DNA of 64,000 nucleotides from Zygnema circumcarinatum (taxonomy: Eukaryota; Streptophyta; Zygnematophyceae; Zygnematales; Zygnemataceae), in assembly GCA_037447605.1 (NCBI GenBank), contig CM074809.1, positions 1,393,285 through 1,457,284 on the forward strand. Reading direction: 5' to 3'. The first letter of the stretch is position 1, and the number at the start of each line of letters is the position of its first letter. Below are positions 47,801 through 60,800 of the stretch, in pieces. The notes beneath the pieces are model-generated. The model had not been told where the DNA came from and did not search any database. It saw only the letters and a list, made by a program, of their open reading frames with translations. Made by a program: the position numbers and the translations under genes.

Positions 47801-50738
47801 CTGCAGCAATCAATCATCATGAAGAAGAAACTTCTGCTTTTAGAATATGGAGTACACATCAAACTCACATTTAAAGTAGTGGATCCGTACTTATACCTTT
47901 CCGCAAAGCAGGGATATAGAAGAGCATAAACCATGCAAAGTGGACATAGAAGGTATCGTACTGGTGCAAAACTTCAGCAGATAACAAAATCCAAAGCTGG
48001 AGCTTAAGTCAAAGTGGAATTTGGGGCGAAGACAATCAACAAAACTTCTAATGCAAATAATCTTCTCGTCAACTAGAAAAAAAACTAAAGATGGAGCCAT
48101 TCGCAACATCACAGGGTCCTGAAGCCCACCTTCAGCTCGGTAGGCATCGTCCACTTCGATTCCTTTGTTAGCTTATTGTAATAGTACTTTCGGCCCTCTG
48201 GAGTTGTGAATTCTTTCCAGACAGTGGAAGCATCAGCTCGCTGCATACGCAAATGGCCAGAGCACTCTGTTACAATACATTTCGGAAAAGCACTCTTCCG
48301 TACACTTAATACCGAACTAGGAAATAATGACGAGGACGGCATCTAGAAACGAATTCCAAAGACCTAGAAATCCTTGCATAGTGGGCAATAAACAAGATGC
48401 TGAAAAAATGTCAGCACACATGGCAACACTAGCGACCAGAAAACCTATTCCAATCGGCAAAACCACTTCTTATCATGAACGCTTCAACCACAAGATTTCA
48501 ACCACACCTCTGTAGGTGTCATGAGGTCCGCAGGCTTCTCCCAGCTGGATTGTCCTGTCCGCTTGTTATAGTAGTACCTAAAACAAACAAATAACTTGCA
48601 ACCCATAAGGCAGCTGCTCTGCATAAAGATCGACACTAGGTAAGCCCTGCACTTGGTCAAGCCAATGGTGCGCAATAACAACCTCAAAGGACCTTCGACG
48701 AACGTCTGAACAAATGCATCCGCTTGAGTGTGAACAACAGAATTTGCTGCAACCGTATTAATCGAGAATCAAACGATCCTGGTCCACCAAATATGAGCAA
48801 GATCGAACTCCTGCTTCATAATTGCTGATCAGCGAGACATAGAGGCTATAACGCAACTTACTTTCTACCATTTTGAGCCGTGTGCTCTTGCCAATCTGGT
48901 GTTGCTGTCGATGAAGTTGCAGGCACAGAAGCAGGTGTCGGCGCAGTAGAACCGGTTAACTGCCATCATCGCTCCAAACAAGGGCCACTTGTCAACTTTA
49001 ATGCAACCTAAGAACGTAAGGCTCATAGCCTGTCCTAACTGAAAGCAAAGCAAAACGGCCCCCAGCTGCATTGGACTCACCAACGAATGAGCACCAACTG
49101 CTGAAGGCGCAGGGGGTGTGTTCAGTTGGCCAGACGTCTGTAGACCAGACGAAACTTGACCAGTAGGAGTCCCATACAGCCCAGTTGGAACGGGATAAAG
49201 ACCAGGACGATATCCTCCATACTGTACGTCAACAACAAGTCAGGAAGGATCACAAATAAGAATTGTGAAGAACTTGTCATACGATATAATGACTGCTTAA
49301 AAGTTAAACGTAAGCTCGAGGATTGAGCTGAGCAGAAAAAATGCTCACAGGGTAACTTGAAGGCTGTGACGAGGGAGTGACTGGAACACGTAGAGGGATA
49401 TGAAAGGATGAAGTTTGAGATTGTGTTGCAGATGAGTACTGTGTCCCTGGGGAAGGTGGAACCATTGAAGGGTTGGAAGGTGGTAGTGGTTGTGACGAGA
49501 AGGATGTGGCACCGTATTGCTGACCAGCAGCTGGCGGTGCAACAGAATGGAACTGGAAAACAGACAGGTTTGAAGAAACTGTAAGAAGGGCAAGGGAAAT
49601 AGGCGTTTTAGGAGGAACAAATCTCTGCAATAACATTTGGACCATCGCTACCTAGATTCATTGATAAGCTCGAAATTTTAGAACTAATATTCAGACTGTG
49701 AACTTGGAGCAACTCGAGATGGACAACTGGTTCCAAAAAACTTGCATATACTATTACATGCTTTGAAAATTGAGCCATAGAAATCAGAACTACGGTTGCA
49801 GTGAATCAAAGCCACACAAAAGCGGGTTATGGCACGGAACTGACATTGAAGACTCAGTGTGACAGAACATAAGCGTCTTAGGTACGAATGTGCTTATCGT
49901 CAGTCTCAAGTGTCTAACCCTTGGTGCGAGTGGATTTCGATGAAAATATGCAAAAAATACAGCTCAATACTGGGAAAGACTACAACTCGGGAGGCACATA
50001 AAGGTGCTCCAGGGGTGATCAGGCGTAGAATAAAAAGGTGCTGCACCAACCTGTGCCTTTGCAAAGTGAGCGGTTGGTGATGCAGATGATGTTGTCGCCT
50101 AACAAAACACAATCCAAAGCATGCAATAATCAAACGTATGCTTTCCACTGTCGCTGATTTGAACCGAAGACTTAAGACTTGAGGTTCAGAGGAAACACTG
50201 CTAGGAAGAATCCACCAGTGTATCTTGATTAAACTAGTCTCCAGAAATGTCCTTGAAGCGACGCTTGGCAGGCCGAGAGTGCAGGAGGGGCTATATTACA
50301 GAACCTAAAATCTACGAATGAAGCGTCTGGTTTGTGATCTCTCTCACCGGAGAAGAAGCTGGCACAGCCGATGCGGCAGTAGCACCAACAGCTGTTGAAC
50401 CCGGGGGAGACGGGGCGGGCGGTGGATTGCCACCTGCTTTTCCACACAAAAGCATTCCCAAAACCCAGCGAAAGTCCAGTGGTTGCATAGTATTGCAGAG
50501 AAGCCAGGACGCAAATGGCCCTCGCAACTCAACATCCTGGCACTTTCGGCACTCCTTACCACCAAAAGCCTCACTCGCAGTATCTAGCTTTACCATGAAG
50601 ACTACAGAGCATCCTAGTGACGTGCCTCGCACATATGCCAAACAAAAAAACAAAAAACTCTGGCCTCTCACCCTTCATCCACGCAGGGAGAGTCATGCCC
50701 CGCCCCCTCCCCATGCCTGGTGGCGGAACTCCAGCCAT
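39548..50738 (-). CDS. PRP40: Pre-mRNA-processing protein 40 (U1 snRNP-associated, WW and FF domains), 1068 aa
   Basis: Bridges the U1 snRNP, branch-point proteins and the RNA polymerase II CTD. There are 26 exons, all phase-consistent: 50738-50672, 50433-50348, 50098-50051, 49552-49349, 49221-49081, 48959-48862, 48577-48508, 48240-48130, 47614-47274, 46977-46920, 46486-46379, 46107-46039, 45759-45682, 45487-45401, 44786-44752, 44555-44450, 44129-44049, 43586-43494, 43355-43302, 42975-42859, 42626-42528, 42286-42239, 41952-41860, 40962-40861, 40670-39978, 39667-39548. The N-terminus ([16 protein letters not shown]) is followed by a Pro/Ser/Gln-rich region. WW1 is near residues 204-236 ([17 protein letters not shown]) and WW2 near 243-272 ([18 protein letters not shown]). 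An Ala-rich linker is in exon 9. FF domains run about 445-765 ([41 protein letters not shown]). Residues 799-1029 are an extreme Lys/Glu/Asp/Arg tail, and the end is acidic. The start ATG at 50738 is chosen by phase with exon 2. Confidence 0.95.
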
Positions 50739-50912
50739 GGCCGCCGGATGGAAGACTCCACGCGGGGGCCAACTGGCCGGCCGACGGGCAGCGCGTGCGC
50801 GACGGGGAGCTGGCTCCCGCGGCTATGGCCGCCCGCCCTCCGCCCTCCCTTCGCAGACGCCGCGCAGGACATGGGCATGCGCCGTACTGCATGCATGGCC
50901 GCTTGAGACATT

Positions 50913-50999
<87 letters not shown>

Positions 51000-51027
51000 G
51001 GGATGGGCATGGGCATGGGCATGGGCC
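50913..51027 (+). repeat. (GGGCAT)n hexamer minisatellite, about 19 units
   Basis: Nearly perfect GGGCAT repeat with one GGGGAT variant near 51000. It starts 175 bp upstream of the PRP40 start codon. Read in PRP40's direction it is ATGCCC, so it would supply a row of upstream AUGs if transcribed. The Met-Pro, His-Ala and Gly-His open frames across it are artefacts. Confidence 0.97.
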
Positions 51028-53288
51028 ATGCGCCGTGCAGTCCGGCCCTGGCTCTCATCTCTCCGGTTGTTGCGTGCTCATTCGCTTGTTGAACAGAGCC
51101 ACTCTTGCGTCGTTCCATTCAGTTTGGGCACTCATCTATGTGCCACATCGGTAATGTACTGCCAACACGTCGGTTTCGTTGCACTTGTTTGTGTAGTTGT
51201 GCCAATTATGCGTTGCTGGCTCCACCGTTGCGTGTCTTGACGAAGACATGTTCGTTCTCCGAAGCATTTGACAGCGTTGGCTGGGCGGACGACCAACCTC
51301 AGATTTACCTTTGTTCCCGTGTTTCACCACGTTCCAAGCGATGAACTCTTCGCCTAGTTTCAGCAACCATGGACAATGAGTTGCCATAGTACCGCAGAGC
51401 ACGCATGCACGATGCTTCTAAGAGCAATACATCATCAGATCAATGATCAGGACAAGATGTCTAGGAAATCAGATCAATTTTAAATCAGCATGATTCTTCA
51501 AACATGGCAAAAAAAATATCTCTCTCCACATTTTTGGAAAGATTCCCGTTCTAGTCCATTATCTAATTTAGCAATTGACGAGAGCTGAGTCAGCTGACTA
51601 ACGACTCAAGCCAACCGTTTCCTCCTGCATATGGCAATAGTTACTCAGCAAAGACTCCATGTAACTTATACAACCCTTCTCGACGGAAAACATCAAAGAA
51701 GAGGGAAATTCTGCATGCAGACGAACGATCGTCTCCCTCCAAACCCGCAGCCACGGAAGGCTTCCAAACTGATAGTAATCTGTAGTACTCGCGTGCTGTG
51801 TGACTTCAATCTTCAAATTCGATGCAAACTTCCAGTTTCGATGCGGCTGGAGGGTAATCACCAGGCTGACTTGCGTAAGGAGTCGCAACGATAGTTGTTT
51901 ACAGGGCCAACAGTATTAAGCTGGCTCTGCTCCATACAAGAAGAAAAGCCTGCAACAAGGTCCAGCGAAAAGGTTGACCAGATTCATGTCACCACTGACG
52001 ATGAAAGGGCCATGTGGGCTGATCTCCCTGAAGGAACCTGGATGCGGATCAGAACACGGACATGAAGGGAAAAACAAGTGGAGCGGGAATAAGGAAGTGC
52101 AAGATAGGAGAGGACGATAAATGGTGCGACACAAAAGAGAAACGAGAGATTGAAAGGAAAGGGAAAATTCATGGCACGAGCAAATAAAAACACAATCCCT
52201 ATAAATGAAGTAGGGGTTGTATAAAGGAAGGAAGGAAGGAAAAGCAAGGAAGGAAGGAAGTATAGGAAGGAAAAGCATAATAAAAGAGGGAGGTGACCTC
52301 GAGCATTTGAGAGGGAAAAAGGGCAGGAGGGCAGAAATAAGAGGTAAGAATACCAGGACAATGCCGAGGAGCTGCGAGCACATTATCGTTTTTCATCCTT
52401 CATCATTTGCTCCATGCTCTCCAATCGCCACACGTCACTAACGCATCCCATCGCTTTCTTTCCTCTCCTTGCGTTGCTAGGACACTCACCTTCAGACTTG
52501 AAAAGGCTCTCAACTCTATCTGCTAGTTCTCGGATGCGTTCCGCCTCTCTGTCGCACGAGACAAGACCACCGGGTAAATCCATGAACATGCTTCCGTTCA
52601 GGATTCATAGCAAGTTCGTTACCAATCACATGTGAAGATATTTCTTCTCCAACGAAGGACACCATCCTATCCTGTGGAAAAGTTTTCGCTTGCGGCTGGA
52701 AAAGAGTTGCCTAGAACAGCTGCAATAGGGCCTTCCTGTCGGTTGATCACTTCTCTTGCATTTGTCAGCATGAGGGCACTAATTTAGCGATCTCAAATAG
52801 GAAGACGTTATCTCTCCTTTCTTCATAAACATGGAATCAAAAGTTGATCACGTGATAGACGCTTGAAACTGACACCTAAAGTTTTCGACTGGTATGACTC
52901 AGCCTGTTCTGTTCTCAGACGGCTCATAAACACTGTGGCGTATGAATACTGACGTACAGAATAGGTGGAACAGCAACTTTTCTTATGGGGAGCTCCAGAC
53001 AGCCTGCTTTCGGCGTAACATACCTGTAACTTTAACAAATTAAAGAAAATGTCACAAATTGATTCTAATTCTGTTGCTGTCCTATGATCTGTAGACGCAG
53101 TATCTCAGAATGCGATTCCTTACCCTACTTTCTCAATGAAAAAAGCCTCAACACTTCACCGACCAGAAAAAAATGTTGCTTTCACTAAACTCCAGCTATT
53201 TCTGTTCGATTATTTTTTTTATAAAATTAAAGAATTCACATGAAAGTTAATGAACTCACCTCCACGGCTAACAATTCGCCAGCTGTGT
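51028..53288. other. Mostly non-coding; one possible minus-strand exon at 52589-52490
   Basis: The only protein-like segment is on the minus strand at about 52589-52490 (REAERIRELADRVESLFKSEG), ending at a consensus donor AAG|GTGAGT. No partner exons were found. GGAAGGAA repeats lie near 52225-52275. The rest shows nothing. Confidence 0.35.
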
Positions 53289-53735
53289 CTAAACCCTATG
53301 TGCTGCAACAGCAGCTCTCCTTCTTTCGTATTCCTCCATCCGCTCCTCATAAATATCCCACACGCACCGGACGCACCCAGTTTGGCAGCAATCCTCCGGC
53401 CCTGGCTCCAGTGGCGGTGTTGAATCTTCGCCCTCTTCAGAGGAGCCATGCCCAGCCCAGCTCTGCTGCTCTTCCCCGTTCAGACACTCACTGTCATAGG
53501 AAAATCCTGCCTCTTGCGTCTGCCCGCGCGCGTCATGGACGTGCCACAATGGGGGAGAGTGCAATGAGAAGCGCAGCAAGTGATGCGCGCTATGCGAAGC
53601 AGCTCTGCACCGGCCATGGAAGACGACATGGCTCGGACATGGCTGGGACATGGTTACGACATGGGCGCCATTCAGAATGCGAGCGACGCGCCCGGCGGCG
53701 AGGCAGGCGCAGCGCAGAGATAGGGAGGCCGCCAT
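53289..53735 (-). CDS. Oxidoreductase-like domain protein, probably mitochondrial (148 aa)
   Basis: A single open frame from ATG 53735 to TAG 53289. Residues 1 to about 60 are rich in Ala, Arg, Ser and His with almost no acidic residues and start MAASLSLRCACLAAGRVARI, like a mitochondrial presequence. A Glu/Ser/Pro linker leads to the short domain PEDCCQTGCVRCVWDIYEERMEEYERR, matching the oxidoreductase-like N-terminal domain (Pfam PF09791; human OXLD1), whose mark is CC..GC..CVWD.Y. The reaction of this family is not established. A consensus donor, GGAG|GTGAGT, follows the stop by about 30 bp, so the transcript may have a 3' UTR intron or an alternative tail. Two tandem CxxC-like pairs could bind metal, which is inference. 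Confidence 0.8.
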   Translation of the reverse strand: MAASLSLRCACLAAGRVARILNGAHVVTMSQPCPSHVVFHGRCRAASHSAHHLLRFSLHSPPLWHVHDARGQTQEAGFSYDSECLNGEEQQSWAGHGSSEEGEDSTPPLEPGPEDCCQTGCVRCVWDIYEERMEEYERRRAAVAAHRV

Positions 53736-53936
53736 GGCTGCGCGCCCCCGCCCGGCCCTGTTGACCACAACTCCTCTCCCTCTCCCTCTCTACGCGGGAC
53801 AGCCCCGCTGCCACGCTACATGACCGCTACAGTTACCGTTATTGTTACAGTTAGCGGCGCCCTAAAACGTGAGCCTTGTTTTAGAAGTTCGTTTCATAGT
53901 TATCGTCGCAGTTCCAGTCACACGCCAGTCACAGTT

Positions 53937-54205
53937 CACGGTGGACCATTGCATCGGCAACCATTGGACAACCATTGGACAACCATTGCATGGCAATGGT
54001 CGGACGATCCGATGGCTGGCAACCATTGCCATCCAATGGTTTAACCAACCAACCATTTGAGTGGTTGGCAAGCATTGGCATCCACTGGTTACGAACCAGT
54101 CGAATGGTTGTTTCGGTCCGGCGCCAATGGTTCGCAACCAGTCAAATGGCCGGCAAGCATTGCATCACAACCGTTGCGATGGTTGATGCAATGGCCCGAC
54201 CTGTG
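53937..54205. mobile_element. CCATTGG-rich miniature element, copy 2 (about 269 bp)
   Basis: Same family as 27730-27922. The right end reads inward CACAGGTCGGGCCATTGCATC, and the left end CACGGTGGACCATTGCATCG is its near mirror. It shares the core TCGAATGGTTGTTTCGGTCC and GGCGCCAATGGTT, and has dense AACCATTGG motifs in both directions. No target duplication is visible. It lies about 200 bp upstream of the oxidoreductase-like gene start. Confidence 0.7.
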
Positions 54206-54881
54206 CAGGGGTGCATGGCAGAGGATCTCAGGGAGAGAGCCAGCTGGTCGTAAAATCAGCTTGTTGCACAGCTTAAGTGAAAGATAATGTCGGCGGGTAA
54301 TCCCCAAGGCAGGCATCAATGCGAGCACAGCCACACGGTCAAGCGTACAGATCACGTACGAAAGGCATCACCCCTTGATCTAAGAGGTGCCAAAACTGCG
54401 ACCTTGACTAGCAAGATGGCGCAGGTGGCCAGGAGTAGTAATACCCGCATGACAGTGTCATGGGCTGCCATTAGCATTTCTCCAGCCACCAGTGACAATC
54501 TTGACAGCCCCGTTAAGGCCACCGCTATTCCTATTCCTGCGTCTATAGTCCATGTCTACGCAGCAATCGGATTCATTGTAAATACATCGCGCCAATTCGA
54601 TGGCGCCCTTATCCACATATTCCCACGCAAGAGCTTCCACCCGCATTGTTTAGTCGGTGGCCCTTGCAGAGGCATGCAGGGACCGCCGGCAAACAACAGG
54701 GAAGGAACATCAGCCGCATAAGCAACGACCAGAACAAACTAGACCAAAGAGACGAACTCAAAAAGTGTATCCCTATTCTACTTTAGGGTAGCCATAGCTG
54801 GCTCAACTGCACACTTGTCCACCGCCGCCATATGGATGAAGTGCACCCGTCCAACAAATACACTTGCACCGATCCGTCGAC
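54206..54881. other. Intergenic, no gene seen
   Basis: The 3' side of the AP180 gene. Open frames here lack protein-like content. Confidence 0.4.
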
Positions 54882-57800
54882 TCACAGCAAATTGGGATTG
54901 CCGAAAGGATTACTGTTTTGGTAGCCTTGCTGCTGCATTGGCTGCATCTGCTGCTGGGGTGCCATGCCATAGGGATTTCCGAAGGGATTGGGCACCATCA
55001 TCTGCTGCTGCGGCTGCATTCCATAGCCGGCGGGCGGCATCGATTGGGGAGGCATCGCGTACTGCGGCGTCTGCGCGTAGCGCGGCTGCTGCATCATGCC
55101 CGCAGACCCAAACAGAACCTGCTGCTGCTGCGCCATATGAGCCATCTGCACACTCGGAGGAGGGGCGACTCTGCCAGATGCGGCAAACGGGTCCTGGGGG
55201 CCTTGGAAGGACTGGAAAGCACCGGGAGGTGCGGGAAGGGCTAACATTGTTCCAGGCTGGGATGGCTGCCCATAGCTGCTTGGAGGAGTGGAACGCTTGA
55301 TTGCATCTTCGTACAAGCTATCCAAAGTCAGCTTGTCGAGACCTCCAGCCTGCAAGGAGAGCAGGAGTCAACAACGAATGAGACATCCTGATATTTCATC
55401 CGCCACAAAAGATTCAAGGGCATCCCCTGTCCCTCAAATGCGTCTTGTCCATAGAGTAACTGCAATTTTTGTCATGCTCACTGGAGCATATGTTACTGTG
55501 AATCTAAGGAAAGCGCTACCTACAGAGGACGGTACAAACGACCAAAGCACTGCTATAGTTTATTCTGTCTGCTTCAATTCCGGGAACTCCACTGGCCGCA
55601 GATTGTAGAAGTCATATAAATGAGACCTCTAGAGACTCTGATAAACGATTGAAAAACTTACCAGCTTCTGTGTGCTAGTTGGGGCACCATTGGCTGAGGT
55701 CTGCGTAGCACTTGGGGCTTCAACAAGGGCTAGTTCCCATCCAGTTGTAGAGAAGGAGGGGCTAGCAGAGAAAGTAGGACCAGGATGTCCATTAGCACCT
55801 GCGGAAACACAAGATTGTTTACTATCAATATCTTCAAAGTTCCAATGGAAAACGAGACAATAGAACTGAAAATCTGACCAAAAACAGGGATAAACCTGAT
55901 TAAATGCCATCACGCTTCCTATACCACGCCAACAGCCCACCTGCGAAACGCATCATTCCCTCCTGCCTTACCTCCTTGCGGAACAATGGCTAGCGCCAAG
56001 GAGTTCTCATATTCCAGCTGCGATGCATTAGGCGCCATGTTGGGAGTGTCACCTAAGCCCTGTACCCATTATCCATGCTCTCGCATATGTTTAAGGTACA
56101 CTCAAGATAAAAAACTGCTCAGACTTGATTGGCTGCAATTGAACTAGCAGCTAGGAGGTTCCGTCCATTCACAGAGGCAGACAAAATCAGCATTTCAAAG
56201 TCGCTGCTATATCAGAACATAGAAGGATGACCCTTTCATGCTGGCTTTCCCAACATCGTTATCAAATACGCCCGAGTATTCGTCTTCTGAACACGCACCC
56301 GTGCTAGTCCCTCTAAAATGCAGCTCCATATTCAAGGTAAAATCAACAAAACTAACAACGTTAGCAATGCGAAAACGCATGAAAGCAGGCGACCGAAAGG
56401 AAGAACTCACCAACAAATCTGTGGGCTCATTAGTGGCGGGAGGAGGTGGCGGAGCGGGCTCTTCTTGGACGGGCTCAGGAGGTGGTGCTGCTCTAGGCTG
56501 CTCTTCAGCATACGACTCCTGCAGCCAAACGAGGAAATACCTTAGTTAGTTTCAGGCAAAAGCGGCCGCGAAGGAATCTGAAACGAGGCTTCTTCATGCC
56601 TTTGAAGGAAGCGGCAAGCAGCCTCACCGCAGTGGACTCGCGAGCAGGTGGAGGAGGCCTCGAGTCTCGTACATAATCCTCCATCGTTGCAAGGAAGGAT
56701 TGGGGAGGCTGTAAAGAAACACATGAATGACGCACGGAGGGATGGCTTTGGGAAAGGAAGTACGAAGAATACACAGCTGATGATCATCGCAAACGATGCT
56801 CAAGCTATGTCAGTCATTGAAGCGGCCATGTTGAGTACACATTTCTGATTGTCAAGATAGCTGAAAGATTGGTACGTTCGAAATTTCTTGTTTGGTAGGA
56901 CAGACTTCACAGTTATGTTCACAAAAGCGAATTGAGCTCAAGCCCAAATATTTTAAGTTACCGAGGCAATGGTATTGCAGCGTGCAGTATTGATTGACAA
57001 GAGAATTTTTTCATGAATTCATGATGTAGCTAGGCATGAAGTTGTTAGCCCGAGGAACTTTTAGACGAGCTAATCGAGATGACATTTAGTTCATCAAATA
57101 TCAGGTTTTACATGAGCGACTGATAAACCTTCCATACCGGAGACTTGCATCGTTCAAACTCATAGACAAACCATTGAGCATTATACTCCAACGGTATAAT
57201 AGGAACAACACATGACATCAATATTCTTCTTCAGCTTTTGGCCAAAAATACCGAACAGCCAGCTTAGTGAGCCCCACCTGCTCCAATGTCGGAAACTGGA
57301 AGCTCCTTGCAAGGTCCAAGCTTTTGCACATATCATAAAACTCAGACAGCCTTTCCGCCTGCCCAACCAGCCAGGGAACAAACACAAAGCATCCCTCAAT
57401 GAGTACACAACACAACAGTCGCCGTTGCATTACCAGCTATGTTGACAATATACCTTTGAAAACTAACACCGCTCTTCCCAAAGCACGAAAGGAGCCTTCA
57501 CACTGGGTGTTCAAGAGATCGTCCTCACCTGTTGACCAGCTCGCTTGTAAATGTCCAATGCCTTGGCAGCGTCATGCTTTTGCATTTCAAAGAACTGGTG
57601 CATGTAGGAGACCAAAGAGAACAAAATAAGAGCTTTCCTCTCTAAGCAAGGACAGCCAACTTCGAGGCTCGCTTTCCTTCTAGTCTTTTGATGTATAACC
57701 TTTATCGACATGGAGGAAAAGATGGAACACAAACAGATTCTTTTGAACAAAAAAAAAACAATTTTTTGAATTACAAAAACGTTTCACTGAGGCATACTTT

Positions 57801-60800
57801 AAACTAAGTCGCCATACACATTATCGTTTAGCAGACAATAAGTGCCCTCGGTGCATAGCACAATGACGGACAAGCGAGCAAGCAGGCAATCCCAAAACAT
57901 GCTGGCAAATGAAAGGTTGCCCATCCAATCTTCCACCGTACCGTCAGCAGGGCTCTAGAGTATAAATCCAAAACTGTCGAATCCAATAACTAGCATTTTT
58001 GAAGTGAGTCATACCTTGTCTACTAAGTTAATGATCCCATCGTTGATTGCTCTGTACAGCTTAAAGCTCTCCTTGAGGACCTGTCAACCCCTTCCTGCCA
58101 TTGTCAGATTCCTAATTCCATGAAAGGCTAAAAGCAGACCTATAAAGTGACTAAAACTACATTACCCATTAACCCAATTTGGGCATGCACAAAAACGTGA
58201 GCGGTAGGGACTCAAAGAACGTTAAATCTCCTAGCTTTTCCCTTGTGAATGTAATGCCTACCAGCCCAAGCGCTGCCTGGACCACGTGATTGCCAATCGC
58301 TGCTCCTTCGGGCTGCAGATAAAGGTAAAACCGTAGAACCATACAGATGATGAGAAAGTCAGAAGAGTGGAAGTTATTAAGGGCTTGCATAAGTCATTCT
58401 CTGCCTCCATGCTTAACCTTCAGTTGCGTGATCCTTCTTCTTGCGTGCCATCGCAAATCTCATACATGAAAACATCAAGGCATTTTGAACACTGCCGGCA
58501 TAACTCAATGGAGAATGCATTCCGAAAACACGAACTTCTACGAAAGGCCTTTCTGACCTGACAACCCATCAGTCGTTGAAGGAGGCTCTGCAGAGCTGGA
58601 AGGTGTTCAAGCAAATCAGGTGTATCCAGCTCTCTTGTTTTGCTGTGGCCCTGAACCCCTCCGCCCTAAGACACAGAAATTTAGCACCACCTATGCACAT
58701 TACACCTTCTACATTCCACCATTCCACATTCAATTATTCCCACATTCTACCTACTTCTTCACCTCCTGCCTTTACACACTGTGTTGACTAGGCTAAAAGA
58801 GGTAAACTATGACATCTTCAAGCTTGCCAAACAAGACATCTTTACGGTTTAAATATTTCAAAATCCAATACAGCAAAAATGCACAAACAGGTGCCACTAA
58901 CTTTCAGATTTACCAAAAAGCTGACAGCGAGCCACAATCCAAAAGGATACCTACTGCTTTATAGCAGAGAAACGAAGTTTACTGATACAGTTAACAAACC
59001 AGTCTTAAAAGTGTTACAAAAACAACCTCAATAGTGAATGTAATTGGGTACACTTCGCAAGTACACTTCACAGCTGATCACGGACTAACGAGAAACCCGA
59101 GATGCCAAACAGATTCAGGCCTCTATAGCAGCCCAGAGGCTGATTGTGCTGATGTCAGCAAGGCATCACTTCAGATATTCCGGTTAAACCACTTTTGATA
59201 GCCACTTTCCGTCCTCTAGCCGTTTTTCTTCCTTCTTAACTACGTTTTCTTACCCGAACATGAGACGAGTGAATGCCATCACAACAGATACCCGTCCTAG
59301 AGTGTCCACTTGTGTTCATTAGCATGAACGCAGGTTAAAGGCCTATTCAAGAAATCTAGTTTCTTTCCCTATGAAGCACTGCCTTAAGCCCGCCATACTC
59401 CAGAGTTCTCCAAGCACAGCAGACAGCTTGTGCATCCAAAACTGATACGTTAACATATCTCATGGGACTTTGAATTCAGGTCATATATCCCGTTTAAATT
59501 TGACATGGACATGTCCATTCTCAAGAGGACGAATAACCCTATATCAGAAGTGATTATTTTGTACTATTTATGCAGCTACTCCAGCTACATATAGCCAGGA
59601 AGAAACTCATATCCAGACGAATGAAAAGCTTGCTGGAGTTGGGAGCCCAGAATCCTCTATCTGAAGGCAGGACATACTTACCGAAGATCTTTCAGATTCG
59701 ACATCGTACTTCAGCACCCGAAAAGATTCCAGCCTTTCCTCCAAAAACAATGCATATGTCCTCACCCAGGCAGAATAGTCCCACGCTGAACCAACAAAAT
59801 CCCCCACTTTCAAATGAAGCGAGGCAGAAAAGGGGCTACGACCGATTCGTAACTGAGGACCGAGATATTCCGCGTGACGTTTACTGGACACAAAGTTGCT
59901 TAGTGAAATTATGAGCACATTAGAGAATACAGATGTTGGAAGTGTCCAAAGCAGTTCCAGGAGCTTTGTGCGACAAAGCCCCAAAACTCAGCGAAAAGTG
60001 AGCTCACCAGATGGACCAGACTCATCCTTGAAGTTCGCAAGATTCAACACATGACCGCGGTTCCGTGAATAATTGATCAACTCCTCCCGAAAAGTAGGGT
60101 CACCTTCGCGTAGTGTTCGATGGACGACCATAAGGCATTTCAAAGCTACCTGGACGGACGAAGTAGTTGAGGGTTCCCATAATTACATTAATTACAGATT
60201 CTCAAGCTACTTGAACATTTGCCAATGCCATGATTAAAAGCACTACTCAGGTTCACATTTAGCCATTGATAAAATTGAATTGCTTTGACTTATACTCAGG
60301 TTCACATTTAGCCCTTGATAAATTGAATTGCTTTGACTTATATGTGGATAGTTCAAAGCCAAAAGCTGTACATAAACTTCCCAGCAAGTTTGAAACTTTT
60401 CATTTACTTCTGCCCACTAATCCAGGATAAGGAAAAACCCAAGGATCCCAAGTGCGGGTATGATTCACAGTCCCTATGTGACCAGATTCTCTCATCCCAT
60501 CCTAAATTATCTCGAAGCAGATTCCATTTTCACACTAACATTAATCACTAGTAACAGTTTCTACGATTAAACTGGATTATGGAAGGAAACACATATGGTA
60601 CTTCCAAACCTTACTATAACTTTCCTCTTAAAAAACTCAGCTGTATATGTTTTGATGAAGCCTGCTTTCCCTCTCAGTCGCTTGCTAAAAAAATATCGGG
60701 TATAGTCTATTTCACTTACCACCCAATCCGAAGTTTTTGTCAGTCTTTTGGCGAGGGCGTGAATGCAATAAGCAACATCTGCACGAGGTCGAGTTGCAGA

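Noticed and set aside
50693-51118. Met-Pro, His-Ala and Gly-His repeat proteins
   Set aside because: They are frames of the GGGCAT minisatellite, present on both strands, and not plausible genes.
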